The translations under genes and the position numbers were made by a program. The notes below the pieces were generated by a model, which was not told where the DNA came from, did not search any database, and was given only the letters and a program-made list of their open reading frames with translations. Below are positions 9,998 to 20,411 of a stretch of DNA of 64,000 bases, in pieces; position 1 is the first letter of the stretch, and every line of letters starts with the position of its first letter. Source of the DNA: Phyllostachys edulis (lineage: Eukaryota > Streptophyta > Magnoliopsida > Poales > Poaceae); contig CM070558.1 of NCBI GenBank assembly GCA_036346405.1, positions 930,001-994,000 of the forward strand, in the 5' to 3' direction.

Positions 9998-12532
9998 GGC
10001 CCCATTTGTTTCAGCTTCGGCTTCGTCTTTTTAGTCGGAAAAGCTAGAAGCCGAAACAAACGGGGCGGCTTTTCGTAGCCGCTTTCGTCGAAGCCGCTTT
10101 CCACATCAATAGAAGAAAGCCGGAAGCCAGAAGCCGCCCTTCAGCAGCTCCCGTGGCTTCCCACCACTTCTCTTACCAATTTGCCCCTCAAGTTCACTGA
10201 TATTTACCCGCAAAATGCCATCCAATAACCTCCCCCTCCCCCGCGCGGGTGCCTCACCCCCACACCACCCCCACCACCCGTTCAGTCCTCCTCCCATGCG
10301 CCTCCTCTCGTGCGTCTCCTCCTCCCACGCCGATGAGGCCGCGCCGCCCTCCTCCTCCCCCTCCTCCGCCTCGACGCGACGCCACCCTCCCCCCCCCGCT
10401 GCTGGACCTCCTCCTCCCCCCGAGCGATCCCCGTCTTCTCTCCCACCTAGATCTGGATTTGCCCAGATTTGGGCGCCTTCGCCTCGGCTCCAGCCTCCTC
10501 CTTTGCCGGCTCACGTCGCCGCCGTCCACCTCCCTCGACACGGCGCCTCCTCCTCTGACTCCCTCCTCTCCCTACGTCGGTCCTGTTCTTCTCCCCGCCT
10601 GCTCCTCCTCTCGTGCGTCCATCCTCCCGCGCCGGCCACCTCCTCCCCGTCAACCTCCTCCACCCATGGCCGCCCTCCTCCACCTCCCTCCTCCCGAGCC
10701 GCCGCCGCCTCCTTCCTCCACCTTCCGAGCCACACTCCCCCTCCTCCTCCTAAGCCGCCGTCGGCCTCTCCCTCCTCCTCGATTTCTTGGTTCCAATTGA
10801 GGGTTCGAGATGGCTATTGCTTGAAGTTCCATTGTTCATTGGTCATTGAATTTAGTTTGATATCTTAGTAGTTACTGGTCTTGCTTGAAGTTCCATTGTT
10901 CATTGGTCATTATGTTGAATTTAGTTCAGTGTGCTAGTTGCTTGAAGAACATCAGACAAGAATGGTGATTAGAATGTATGGCAATGAAGAATATCAATTG
11001 ATTATGGTATTGCTTGTTATTTTTATCCATGAAAATGATGAATTATGTTTGCTACTACTTGTTTGCTTGAAGTTCAATCCATGAACCCTATGGGATAGTG
11101 CTTGTATTTGTTTGTTCCATTTTGGTCTTAGCATAAATTGTTGTGATGTAGGGAATTTGGGAGGCGAATTTTGCAATTTTGTGACCTGTTCTAGAATTAC
11201 TTGCCTCCCTACATACTCTAAATGTGTCACACCTATTCCGAAATCTATGTATTGCTCAGTCTATTAGTTGTCGTGTTTGACGGCACAAGTCTTTATATGT
11301 TCTATTGTCACCAGTTGTGCATGCTATAATTTTGCAATCATTTGACTGTGATTGCCCATGTTTTGTTACCTCATAGGAGTTGTGCTGCAAGTTCGACTTT
11401 CTAAATCGGTTACCCTATAGGAGTGCGTACTTTTGATTGTGATTGGCATCTGGATTGAATTTTCTTATGCAATGTTCTCTGATGATATGATATGAACATG
11501 CTGTTGTAATGGAAAACATATAAGCAATTAGTGGATCAAGATTGGATATCCAGAGTTTTAGATTATTGGATATCAAAAATGAAATGAAATTTGTGTATGT
11601 TTGTTTTTCACTGGATGAACTGTAGAATGAAATGTAATGTTTATGATGCTGATCCTGCTGCTATGGTTGTAAAACTGAGTTGTCGAATTGTTTGTAAAGT
11701 GCACACTTATAACATGTATACATAGTTCTGAGTAGTATTCATACAATTCAATTTTTCGTTTGATTGATCCAAGTACTACATGCCTGCCTGTTTGCAAGCT
11801 TGTTTGTGTGTTGTCCATTGTATATGGTCTCTCTATGGGCAAATTTTAGTTTTATTTATGACATTGATTATCTTTGTAAGTACTTGATGTTGTTTCATTA
11901 AGACATTAATGAGACTTAAACAAAGTGTCTAACACTGCCGATGCCGGTCCCAAGCCTGGAAAAAAGTGGAGGGGGCATTAATTGGTTGTAATAATTATTT
12001 ATGTAATAATTGTTTGTAAATGTTTTTAATTAAATATCGTCAAATATCGTCAAATATTGTTAAATGTCGTTAAATGTTGTTAAATATTGTTAAATATTGT
12101 CAAATATTGTTAAATATCATCAAATATCGTTAAATATTGTTAAATGTCAAATATCGTTAAATATCGTCAAATATCGTCAAATGTCGTTAAATATTGTTAA
12201 ATGTCGTTAAATGTTGTTAAATGTTGTTAAATATTGTTAAATATCGTCAAATGTTGTTAAATATTGTTAAATATCGTCAAATATCATTAAATATCGTCAA
12301 ATATCGTTAAATGTAGTTAAATATCGCTAAATGTCGTTAAACGGGATCAAACAAGTCATTACTGTCATCAAGGGCATTTTAGACATTTCACATCTCGGAA
12401 GCTGCAGCCAGCCTACCTAAAAGCCAGACAACCAAACACCAAATCAGAAAATCCCAGCCATTTAGCCCACACCGTAAAAGCCTCAAGAAGATGTAGGAAG
12501 CCGCCGTAAAAGCACAACCAAACAAACAGGCC
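9998..12532 (+). mobile_element. GGCC-ended TIR element with GC-rich leader and decamer array
   Basis: The ends are short inverted repeats: GGCCCCATTTGTTT on the left, and on the right the inverse of GGCCTGTTTGTTTGG. Flanks are TAA on the left and TAT on the right, so a PIF/Harbinger-type 3-bp duplication is possible but imperfect; the superfamily is unresolved. The interior has a CCT/CCG-rich low-complexity stretch (10215-10800), an AT-rich stretch with a repeated 'gcttgaagttccattgttc' phrase (10822 and 10884), and an array of decamers near the right end. No transposase motif was recognised, so it would be non-autonomous or gene-depleted. Confidence 0.55.
12031..12337. repeat. Decamer array YAAATRTYGT, 30 full copies
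   Basis: The register is exact: eleven 10-bp units from 12031, one 7-bp unit (taaatgt, 12141-12147), then nineteen more 10-bp units to 12337. Variants are mostly C/T or A/G changes at fixed unit positions (TATCGT, TATTGT, TGTCGT, TGTTGT). It ends about 195 bp before the right terminal repeat of the surrounding element. Confidence 0.93.
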
Positions 12533-12640
12533 TATAGGCATGGGCATTTGGCATCCCTATTGCTTTCTCCCTCCTGCATGCTACTTTGCTTTCGTTGCAA
12601 GGACAGGACTGGATGCTGTCTGCATGTGCTATGCCATGGA

Positions 12641-12923
12641 AAATCTTCTCGGCGAAATTTCGCCGGTTACAACCGGTAACTGGTGTTACCGATGGTAACC
12701 GATAGAAATTAAAACCGGCCAAAAAAATTCGGGTTTGATGAAATTTGTCTAAAAAAATTCGAATTTGCTTGAAGTTTGTTCAAATTTGATTTTTCTAATT
12801 TTAAATCCCAAAATTTCAATTTTTTTAAAAAAATTCGGCTGAAATTTGACCAAAATTTCCGATTTTTGCGGTTACCGGCCTTACCGGTGACCTCCGGTAA
12901 AACAAAATTGCCGATAAAGATTT
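12641..12923. mobile_element. MITE-like element with GGTTACCGG core
   Basis: The left end aaatcttctcggcgaaattt is the imperfect inverse of the right end (aaaattgccgataaagattt). Inner palindromic phrases such as ggttacaaccggtaac and gcggttaccggccttaccgg follow. The middle is AT-rich. No clear target duplication is visible. Confidence 0.5.
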
Positions 12924-13410
12924 CACCCTACGTAACCCTAGTGTCAAGTGCACGCGGATGCATGGAATTTAACCTCGCTGATCACAACACAAAAATTAAG
13001 TCTCTTCTGTGATAGCTAGCTTTCCAGCTTTCTTCTGTCTTTATGTTGGTCATCTTCTTTGTTAGTAGTGGGTGTGTGCATATATGGATCTGTGAGTTAA
13101 TTCAGCTTTTGTTGTTGATTTTTCCTTCGATGCAGGGGTAGATGGCCCGAACAACTCCTGGCTGCACTATAGGAGTTTCTTCAGATGTTTAGTCTTTTGG
13201 TTGGCCATCAAACGTCCAAATTTTAGTTTGCTACACCAGGAAATGCTTGCAGCCTTCTGTACAGCATTGTTGCCATGCATCGTTTGTATCATATTTTTTA
13301 ATTCGTTTGGTCTCCGCTGGTTTTGAATGCATCATGTACTACCAAAGGATGATATCATCTGGCAATACTACTAATTTTAGTATGCAAACCTAATTTATTA
13401 AACAATCTAT
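12924..13410. other. Unassigned interval with a splice-acceptor-like site
   Basis: No long ORF is seen. A typical plant acceptor context (tttttccttcgatgcag, ending about 13136) precedes gggtagatgg. This could be the remnant of a host gene's last intron and 3' region, possibly from the duplicated gene neighbourhood. No protein similarity was recognised. Confidence 0.3.
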
Positions 13411-14085
13411 CACTACTAGAAAACAGGATTCCTTTACGGCTCGATATTCACTGACGAGCCCGCAGAAACCGTGTGGGATTCATATTTTACTAACGGGAAT
13501 TGTAACGACGCCAGCAAAATTATATATTTTTCTAACGGGTACCCCAATCCATAAGAAATATATATTGTTTTGACAGTTAAAACAGAACCATCAGGAAAAA
13601 TGAATTTTTCTGACTGGTTCACACCATCAAGCCAATAATTTGGTGCTTTTCGCGCATTTTGGAGATCTTCGAGCGAGGACAATTGCCTCCTGTGCTAGAC
13701 CGCCGCGCCAATATTTACTGTGCCGCGCCTGGCAATTTCCCTGACGTGTATAACGCACCGTGAAAACAATGTTTCAGTAGCAAATGCCTGCGCCCTTCTC
13801 CCCCCAAACAGAAGCCATATCTCCCAAATCCCTAGCTTCCTCACGCCATCCGTCGCCGCCTGAGCTCCACCCTGCCGCCCTGACACCCCAGCTCTGCACC
13901 GCCTCCCATGCTCCACTCCGACGCCCCAGCCCCACCCCGCCTGCCCTGCTCCGCCCCACCTCCTTGACACCCTAGGTCCACCCCGCCGCCCTGCCTCCAC
14001 AGCTGCCTCACGCCCCACCTCAGACCGCCTCCCATGCTTTGCCTTAATGCCCCAGCTTCGCCCCGCCTCCCCAATGACCCAAGAC
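13411..14085 (+). mobile_element. CACTA element, left end only
   Basis: The sequence starts CACTACTAGAAAACAGG, a second CACTA terminal type, followed by 'cta/tta-acggg'-like repeats and a GC-rich proline-codon stretch (13780-14080). No matching right end (TTTCTAGTAGTG) was found before the next element, so it is truncated or rearranged. Confidence 0.6.
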
Positions 14086-14728
14086 AATCACAGACAGTTT
14101 TAGTTTAGCGCACATCTATGTTACTGGGTGTGGTAAAAACCGTGTGTGAAGATGTAATATCACAGACGGTTTATGTTTAAAACCGTCTATGAAATTATCA
14201 CAGACGGTTATATTTAAAACCCATATGTGATATTTATTAATATCACAGACGGTTATATTTAAAAACCATCTGTGATATTTATTAATATCACAGATGATTC
14301 ATGTTTAAAATCATTTGTGAAATATCATAGACGGTTATTAAAATTAACCGGCTGAGATATTAATAAATATCACAAACGGGTTTTAAATATAATCATATGT
14401 GATATTTTTGTATTACATACGGTTTGTGGTCGGAAGTGTCTGTGATATGTTCAATGCCGCTTCGCTTCCCGTGCAATGCGTCTCTTCGTCTCCCGCGCCG
14501 ATGTTACTCCTTGCATGTTTTATAAGAATGACCATCCGCTATCGTACTTTTCACACATCGCTCTACTATCAACCACGAACGAGATCACCCACCACCATAC
14601 TCCTCATACATCGCTCTACTCTCAAGTACAAACCAAATAGCTCCCTACTCTTCTCCCCTCAGACAGGCATTGATGGCTTACCTGGCCATCGAAAGCTGCG
14701 GAAGCACACTGTGTTTACGGTGTCCTCC
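14086..14728 (+). mobile_element. CACTA subterminal fragment related to the element at 19622
   Basis: Tandem palindromic units of the type atcacagacggttt ... aaaccgtctgtgat occupy 14086-14440. After these comes text shared with 19980-20180: atgccgcttcg, gtctcttcgtct, catccgc, agctccct and cattgatggc-tacctggcc. The fragment has no terminal repeat of its own and is cut on the right by the LTR start at 14729. Confidence 0.65.
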
Positions 14729-15015
14729 TGTAACATCCTAAAATTTGGTTTGTTTTGAAGTTTTAAAAAGAAAAATAACCATTTGAATTTTTTTGTTAAA
14801 GTTAAAGCTTAATTGGAATTTTCAGAGATAAAAAACAATTCAATATGATTAATGTCAACATCGACTATTGTCAAAATTATTTTATTTGGGTTTTATGTGC
14901 TTGGATATATTTTCTAGAATTTTTCCGAGTGTATTTACTATTTTTTAATTGATATTTAAAATTTCTGCTATTTTCTAAAAATAAAAAGTTAAAAACTATT
15001 AAAATCTCGGATTAA
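14729..15015 (+). mobile_element. Left-end fragment of a TGTAACATCC-type LTR
   Basis: TGTAACATCCTAAAATTTGG at 14729 matches the starts of the long LTRs at 18532, 40702 and 48539. AT-rich text follows for under 300 bp before the duplicated gene-flank block begins. It is truncated and the right boundary is approximate. Confidence 0.55.
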
Positions 15016-15046
15016 TCCTTCGGGCCGAATCTTCCAATCCGGATTC

Positions 15047-15693
15047 GCATGTGTGTGTGTGATGAATGGATTCGCATGGAGCGTATATAGCGAGCTAGCT
15101 AGAATCACCATCACGATGATTACCTCTGCTTTGATTACCTTGCGCTGCACACCAATGCAAAGGCAAGGCAACGCGAATTTTGTCTTGCCGTGTAAAGGCG
15201 TGCTATTCCACATGATTTTTTTTAATTAATTAACCTTTTTTTTAATTTTATTTTAAAGTTAACATCCGACGAACTTTATTTCCAATTCTAACTTCTTTGG
15301 TCACGTCAGTCCGTATCTGAGCGAAGCTCTTGTTACGCCATGACCAGTGGCGTGACAGTATTGTTTTATCACGCAGCGGGTGATGGCGTGATCAAAAGTG
15401 CTATTTTAGGGACATATCTCATGGCGTGATAATATTGTTTTGTCATGCCACGAGTGATGGCTTGATCAAAGAAGTCATAATTGGAAATAAAGTTTACCGA
15501 GGTTAACTTTAAAATAAAAATTAAAAAAGAGTTAATTAATAAAAAAAGTTCTATTCCAAACTAGTTTCACTTGACACTTGCATGCATGATACGATTGCTA
15601 CATCTATATATATATATCGCGTCTGCTACCATGCAAGTGCTCTGCTCACTCGGGTTTCTTTTCTTTTTCTTGCGCACTAATTCTTGAAAGACG
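15047..15693. repeat. Right copy of the duplicated gene-flank block
   Basis: This is homologous to 9357-9740. It carries a 340-bp MITE at 15211-15550 that the left copy lacks, and lacks the LINE found in the left copy. It sits 0.3 kb upstream of the DUF4220 ORF, so the block is probably part of that gene's promoter region. Confidence 0.88.
15211..15550. mobile_element. MITE with about 85-bp inverted repeats and 8-bp target duplication
   Basis: The left arm (tttaattaattaacc ... attttaaagttaaca ... actttatttccaatt ... cttctttg) is the close inverse of the right arm. CTATTCCA flanks both sides (15203-15210 and 15551-15558). The left duplicated block carries the corresponding uninterrupted site (ctagtccaaacta near 9506). 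The centre has two imperfect direct repeats with 'ggcgtgat..tattgttt' text. An 8-bp duplication favours a hAT-type origin, but the superfamily is not certain. Confidence 0.82.
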
Positions 15694-15797
15694 CATGCAA
15701 TGCATCTAGTTCTCTAGTGCAAGGTAAATAAGATGCATCTTCTCCCTGTCTCTCTTACTGCTATTGTACATGCACTGTGTTCACGTCTTTATTCATT

Positions 15798-15800
<3 letters not shown>

Positions 15801-15872
<72 letters not shown>
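15801..15872. repeat. (AT)36 microsatellite
   Basis: Thirty-six uninterrupted AT dinucleotides lie 131 bp upstream of the DUF4220 start codon, in the promoter or 5' leader. Confidence 0.98.
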
Positions 15873-15875
<3 letters not shown>

Positions 15876-16003
15876 TGGGAGATGCCTTCATGTGACGTAC
15901 GTCCGTACATTCCTTCGATTTCTCTTGTGAACTCTTGTACGGCAGGCAGATCATCGGGAACAAGCAGCAAACTCATCATACATCCACACCTTTGTCGTCG
16001 GCG

Positions 16004-18280
16004 ATGGGGTTCAATCCTCCTGTCCCGCAGCACGACACCGACTGGGAGATCCGTGTGGCGGTGCTGCTCAGCCTCCTCCTCCAGGTGCTGCTCGTCTTCA
16101 CCGGCCCCCTGCGTAAGCGCACCTCCTCCCCGGTGGCCCGCTTCGCCATCTGGTCCTGCTACCTCCTCGCCGACTGGGTCGCCGACCTTGCCCTCGGCCT
16201 CCTCCTCAACAACATGATCAACGTCGGCGGCAGCAGAACAGGTGGAAGCTCCTCGTCGTCGACCTCTGGTGTCGGTGGCCACACCTCAACAGACAGCAGC
16301 AGCCCCGTCATCTTCGCCTTCTGGACGCCGTTCCTGTTGCTGCACCTGGGTGGACAGGACACGATCACCGCCTACTCGATCGAGGACAACGAGCTCTGGA
16401 AACGCCACCTCGTCGGCCTCCTCTTTGAGCTCTTCTCCGCCGCCGTCATCTTCTTCTGCTCCCTGCAGGGCAACTACCACCCCATGATCCTCGCCACCGT
16501 CCTCATGTTCGTCGTCGGCATCATCAAGTACGGCGAGCGTACCTACTCGCTCTACTCCAGCAGTATGGACGGTTTCCTCGCCAACATCTTCCGCGACCCC
16601 AGCCCCGGCACCGACTATTTCAGGCTCATGACCGTGTTCAGCGCCAAGGAGAAGGCCGGCCTGCCCGTGGAGATCGTCTTCGCCCAGAAGCCGCAACACC
16701 TCCTGGTGGAGAGGAGGAGAACCAAGAGCCTGGAGGCGCAGGCGTACGAGTTGTTCCTCATCTTCCGGCGTGTTTCCTATGACGTCAACCTCAACTACAA
16801 GGACCGCAAGATCAGCCAGGCCCAGGACTACTTCCTCGACCGCCGGTTCGAGTTGGAACCAACCGAGGTGATCGAGGTGGAGCTCAGCTTCCTGTACGAC
16901 ATGGTGCACACCAAGGCGCCCGTTGCCCACACCAAGGCCGGCTTGGCCCTCCGCTTCGTCGGCTCCGTCTGCCTCGTCTCCGCCCTCGCCATCTTCTTCC
17001 ACCTCGACAAGCAGGGCAGCATCCAGCGTGTCGACGTCGGCGTCACCTACGCTTTGCTCCTGGGCGGGCTAGCGCTCGACGCGGCCGCGCTCTCCGTGCT
17101 CCTGTGCTCCAACTGGACGTTGGTCTTCCTTGAGGAGACCCCACAGCTGGCGTGGCTTGCGCCGGTGATCAGGTTCTTGCGGCTGCGGCTGCGGCGGCAA
17201 CGGCGCTGGTCGGAGAGGACCTCGCATATGAACCTCATCAGCTACTGCCTGGGCAAGCCGGACCCCAAGGACGACGAAGGAGGTGGCCGCTGCAGCAACT
17301 GCTGCTTCGCCAACCAGCGGCGGGCCCACACGCTCGCCAAGGTCGCGGAAAAGCTGGGCGTCAGGGAGATCTACGACGACTTCTTCTTCATCCGGCGCGA
17401 GCGCCTCAGCTGCAGGAAGCAGCAGGGAGAGGAGGAGCCCTTTCTCCTCAAGTTTATCTTCGAAGGGCTCAAGGAGGCGGCCATGAAAGCCAAGGGCAAG
17501 GGGTACAAACACATGAAGGATACGAGCAACTACCGAGGCGAGGGAGTCCTTGTGCACGACAAGGACCTTCGCGGGGAGATCGACCTGAAGCTGAAGGAAG
17601 CAACACGAGGCGAGCAACGAGACCTTGATGAGGCGGAGCTCGCCAAGAAGACGGAAGAAAAAATCGACATCCTTCTGGACAGCATCCAGAGGGACTTTGA
17701 CGAGTCCTTGCTGCTGTGGCACATCGCCACGGACTTGTGCCTTCTCCCCCTCCCCGGCGTTCCTTTTCCGGAGACCAAGATGGAGTACGAGATGAAGCGG
17801 ATCGCCATGACCCTGTCCGAGTACATGCTCTACCTGCTCATCAAGCAGCCCAAGATGCTGTCGGCATCGGCCGGCGTCGGGAACATGTCGTACCGGGACA
17901 CTTGCGCGGAGGCGCGGCGGTTCTTCCAGTCGGTGGACGTCTGGCCAGATCCTGACCATGCCGACGCCCGGACGATGCTGATGGGCGTCAACACGTCCAA
18001 GAGACCGTCGGAGGTGGGCGACCGGAGCATGTCGGTGCTGTTCGACGCCTGCATCCTGGCCAAGGTGCTCATGGAGCTGGGAGGGGACATCATCTGGAAC
18101 GTGGTGGCCCACGTGTGGCGGGAGATGCTGACGTACACCGCGCGAAAGTGCAAGGGGAGCACGCACGTGCAGCAGCTCAGCCGTGGCGGCGAGCTCATGA
18201 CCATTGTATGGCTCTTCATGGCACACCAGATCCCGGAAGGAGGAGACGGCGAGCCCAAGATTATCGTCCATGACCAGTGA
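16004..18280 (+). CDS. DUF4220/DUF594 multipass membrane protein, intact single exon
   Basis: A 758-residue ORF in GC-rich grass-type codon use, quite unlike its AT-rich surroundings. The start is the ATG at 16004, in a favourable context (G at -3 and +4); an in-frame upstream extension lacks an ATG. The N-terminal DUF4220-like region has hydrophobic segments at about residues 17-34, 46-70, 100-117, 136-153 and 158-172, with the family's typical phrases WEIRV, ADWV, LLHLGGQDTITAYS and ED-NELW. A Gly/Ser-rich loop (about 76-98) separates segments two and three. Two more hydrophobic segments lie at about 316-334 and 347-367, and the C-terminal DUF594-like part contains a YLL-PKML and DTCAEA stretch near 610-640. 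The family is large and tandemly duplicated in grasses. Its biochemical function is not established and I infer none beyond membrane location. No stops or frameshifts are seen. Confidence 0.92.
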   Translation: MGFNPPVPQHDTDWEIRVAVLLSLLLQVLLVFTGPLRKRTSSPVARFAIWSCYLLADWVADLALGLLLNNMINVGGSRTGGSSSSSTSGVGGHTSTDSSSPVIFAFWTPFLLLHLGGQDTITAYSIEDNELWKRHLVGLLFELFSAAVIFFCSLQGNYHPMILATVLMFVVGIIKYGERTYSLYSSSMDGFLANIFRDPSPGTDYFRLMTVFSAKEKAGLPVEIVFAQKPQHLLVERRRTKSLEAQAYELFLIFRRVSYDVNLNYKDRKISQAQDYFLDRRFELEPTEVIEVELSFLYDMVHTKAPVAHTKAGLALRFVGSVCLVSALAIFFHLDKQGSIQRVDVGVTYALLLGGLALDAAALSVLLCSNWTLVFLEETPQLAWLAPVIRFLRLRLRRQRRWSERTSHMNLISYCLGKPDPKDDEGGGRCSNCCFANQRRAHTLAKVAEKLGVREIYDDFFFIRRERLSCRKQQGEEEPFLLKFIFEGLKEAAMKAKGKGYKHMKDTSNYRGEGVLVHDKDLRGEIDLKLKEATRGEQRDLDEAELAKKTEEKIDILLDSIQRDFDESLLLWHIATDLCLLPLPGVPFPETKMEYEMKRIAMTLSEYMLYLLIKQPKMLSASAGVGNMSYRDTCAEARRFFQSVDVWPDPDHADARTMLMGVNTSKRPSEVGDRSMSVLFDACILAKVLMELGGDIIWNVVAHVWREMLTYTARKCKGSTHVQQLSRGGELMTIVWLFMAHQIPEGGDGEPKIIVHDQ

Positions 18281-18531
18281 TTAATCTCGTTGGGTCATGT
18301 GTCTACTTGTTTAGCTGAGTCAAGCATGTTGCATGGTGTTGTGCTGCACGTATGTATGTATGTATAATGTATGTGTGTGTGTGTGTGTGAGTCTAAGTCT
18401 TTCCAGTAGACCGCTTCCTGTACTCCTGGTAGGGTCCTTGTACTCCTGTATTTACTTTGAGAAGAGAATACCAAGCTGCGTTGGCAACGTCGACAAAACT
18501 CCCAGTGTTTGTCTTCCTCTCGCGTGTGTGC
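18281..18531 (+). other. Probable 3' untranslated region of the DUF4220 gene
   Basis: This non-coding interval between the stop codon and the LTR start at 18532 includes a (gt)n run near 18370. No canonical AATAAA was found; gagaataccaag (about 18463) is the closest A-rich candidate. Confidence 0.4.
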
Positions 18532-19621
18532 TGTAACATCTAAAAAATTAGACTTGTTTCAAATGTGTGAAAATATGATCTTTTAAAAAGTTTTGATGCA
18601 TCTTATTGTCATTTGTTTTCCCTAGATTTTCGTTCAAGGTTTTTGGCTAATTATAAAACTTAAGCATTAAATTTTGAAATACAAACCCAATTGATTGTTA
18701 AAACAAAATTCAAATGAAAGATGATAATTAAAAATCCAAACTTAGAATATTTGTACTGTTAATAAAATAAGGAATTAATTAAAGCATGTTTTGCAAATGT
18801 TTCTCAAATCACATAATAAAAGTACAAGCAAATAGAAAATTAAAAGATTTTTAGAGAAAAATATAGAACAAACAAAACCCTAGAAAATTTATACAAAGAA
18901 CTACACTGTGCTAGGAGCCTCCCCTAAAATTTTCAGAACTTTCAGAGCTATATTTCTATATGTAAATATTCTCCAAAAACCCTTAGCTTTTTAGAAAATC
19001 TAGAAAACCTAATTCCTTCTCCCTCTCACTGACGGGTGGACCCCACCCGTCAGGGTTTCTCTTCCACGCCGGCACTGCGCCATCACCAGCTCGCCAAGCG
19101 CCATGGCTAGCTCCGTCGAGCCCATACCACGCCAACAACTCCGCCCCCGGCTTTGACCAGCACCCCCAGTTTCCTCCTTGTCCATGCCTGCCTGGCCGCG
19201 CCCATTCCTGCCCGTTTTTCGAGCATGTCGCTGCCAGTGCCCGCGGTTCTTCCTCACAGTTCCTCCACCCCATGGCTATATAAAGCCATCCAAAGCTCAC
19301 TGGACATCCCCCATCCTCGCCATTCCTTTCCGTGGCCATTTCCCCTTCTTCTCCCTTAGTATCACCGAGAGAACCGGCCACAGGAGCGAGTTCCCGTTTC
19401 TACAGCCACACCGCCATCACCATTATCGCCACTCAGTGAAGCTCTTTCCTCACCGACCACGTCAGCATGTGTTCCGGAGTCCCAGGAGTATTTCCCCTCA
19501 ACTAATTTGGCTTTTCATCCACAGGTTCTCGTCGGCCTAGCCATCTTCTTCCTCTCCGGCTGAAACCTCCCTTTTCTTCCCCAACTCTAGCAAGGTGAGT
19601 CATTCCTCAATTCCTCGCTCT
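18532..19621 (+). mobile_element. TGTAACATC-type long LTR, left part, entered by a CACTA element
   Basis: The LTR starts TGTAACATCTAAAAA directly after the gene's 3' region. The AT-rich first half gives way to a GC-rich promoter with a TATA box (19276-19285) and a leader ending in a strong splice acceptor (ttttcatccacag, 19512-19524), as in the LTRs at 40702 and 48539. The CACTA terminus at 19622 interrupts it, and its right end was not found in the window. Confidence 0.65.
19276..19285 (+). promoter_or_regulatory. LTR TATA box
   Basis: CTATATAAAG lies about 240 bp upstream of the conserved acceptor at 19521-19524. Confidence 0.65.
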
Positions 19622-20411
19622 CACTACTACAAAAATACTAACACTGGACGCTAGATCACAGACGGTTGATCGAAACCGTCTGTAATAAACACAATCACAG
19701 ACGGTTTTTGTTTAGAGACCGCTCGTAATCAGAGCGCTAAAAACCGCTCAGGAAGAGGTAATATCACGACGGTTCATATTGAAAATCATTCGTGAAGTAT
19801 CACGCACGGTTCTAAACACGAATGCGTGATAATTGAGACTTCACAGACGGTTCGATTGAAAACCGTCAGGAATATCACGCGGTTCTAAACACGAACCGTC
19901 GTGATAATTGCGCACTTCACGATGGCTTTTTAATTATAATCGTCGTGATAATGTCGCCAGCCCGGCGAGTTTTTAAATCGCCGATGCGTCTCTTCGTTGC
20001 ATCGATTAATGCCGCTTCGGTTCCCTGATGTGTCTCTTCGTCTCACGCACCGAATTTATTCCTTGTTTTATAAAACGGATCATCCGCCATTGAGGATGAT
20101 CATCCCCACATATAACTCTACCACTTCTTAAAAAAGCAAAAATAGCTCCCTCTGTTTCCTTGTCGTCGGTATTGATGGCCTACCTGGCCGTACTGTACAA
20201 GCACCTCTCCCGTAGTACGTTGGCGGATGCTGTAGAAGAACACTGTTTCAACAGTGTCTTCACTCCTTTGTCCGAGGATTTGCCGGAGCAAGTGACGGCC
20301 ACACTACAACATGAACACCCCTTTAACAACGCATATATACATTGGTAGAAGCCCAAATAAATGTTGTTAGGGTCTATACCAACGCATTTAGTATGCGTTG
20401 CCATTGAGGCC

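Noticed and set aside
10215..10868. 217-residue proline/serine-rich ORF
   Set aside because: It is a CCT/CCG low-complexity stretch open in several frames on both strands, with no motif and no support as a protein.
12031..12337. Centromeric or telomeric satellite
   Set aside because: The 10-bp unit does not match the plant telomere repeat (TTTAGGG), and the array is only about 300 bp inside a TIR element.
9998..12532. Helitron
   Set aside because: There is no TC start, CTRR end or terminal hairpin; inverted GGCC ends fit a TIR element better.
15935..16003. Upstream extension of the DUF4220 ORF by 23 codons
   Set aside because: The extension begins at TTG, not ATG; the ATG at 16004 has good context and gives the usual N-terminus.
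16286..18271. Long open frames antisense to the DUF4220 gene (up to 400 residues)
   Set aside because: They are mirror frames of a GC-rich gene and show no independent motif.
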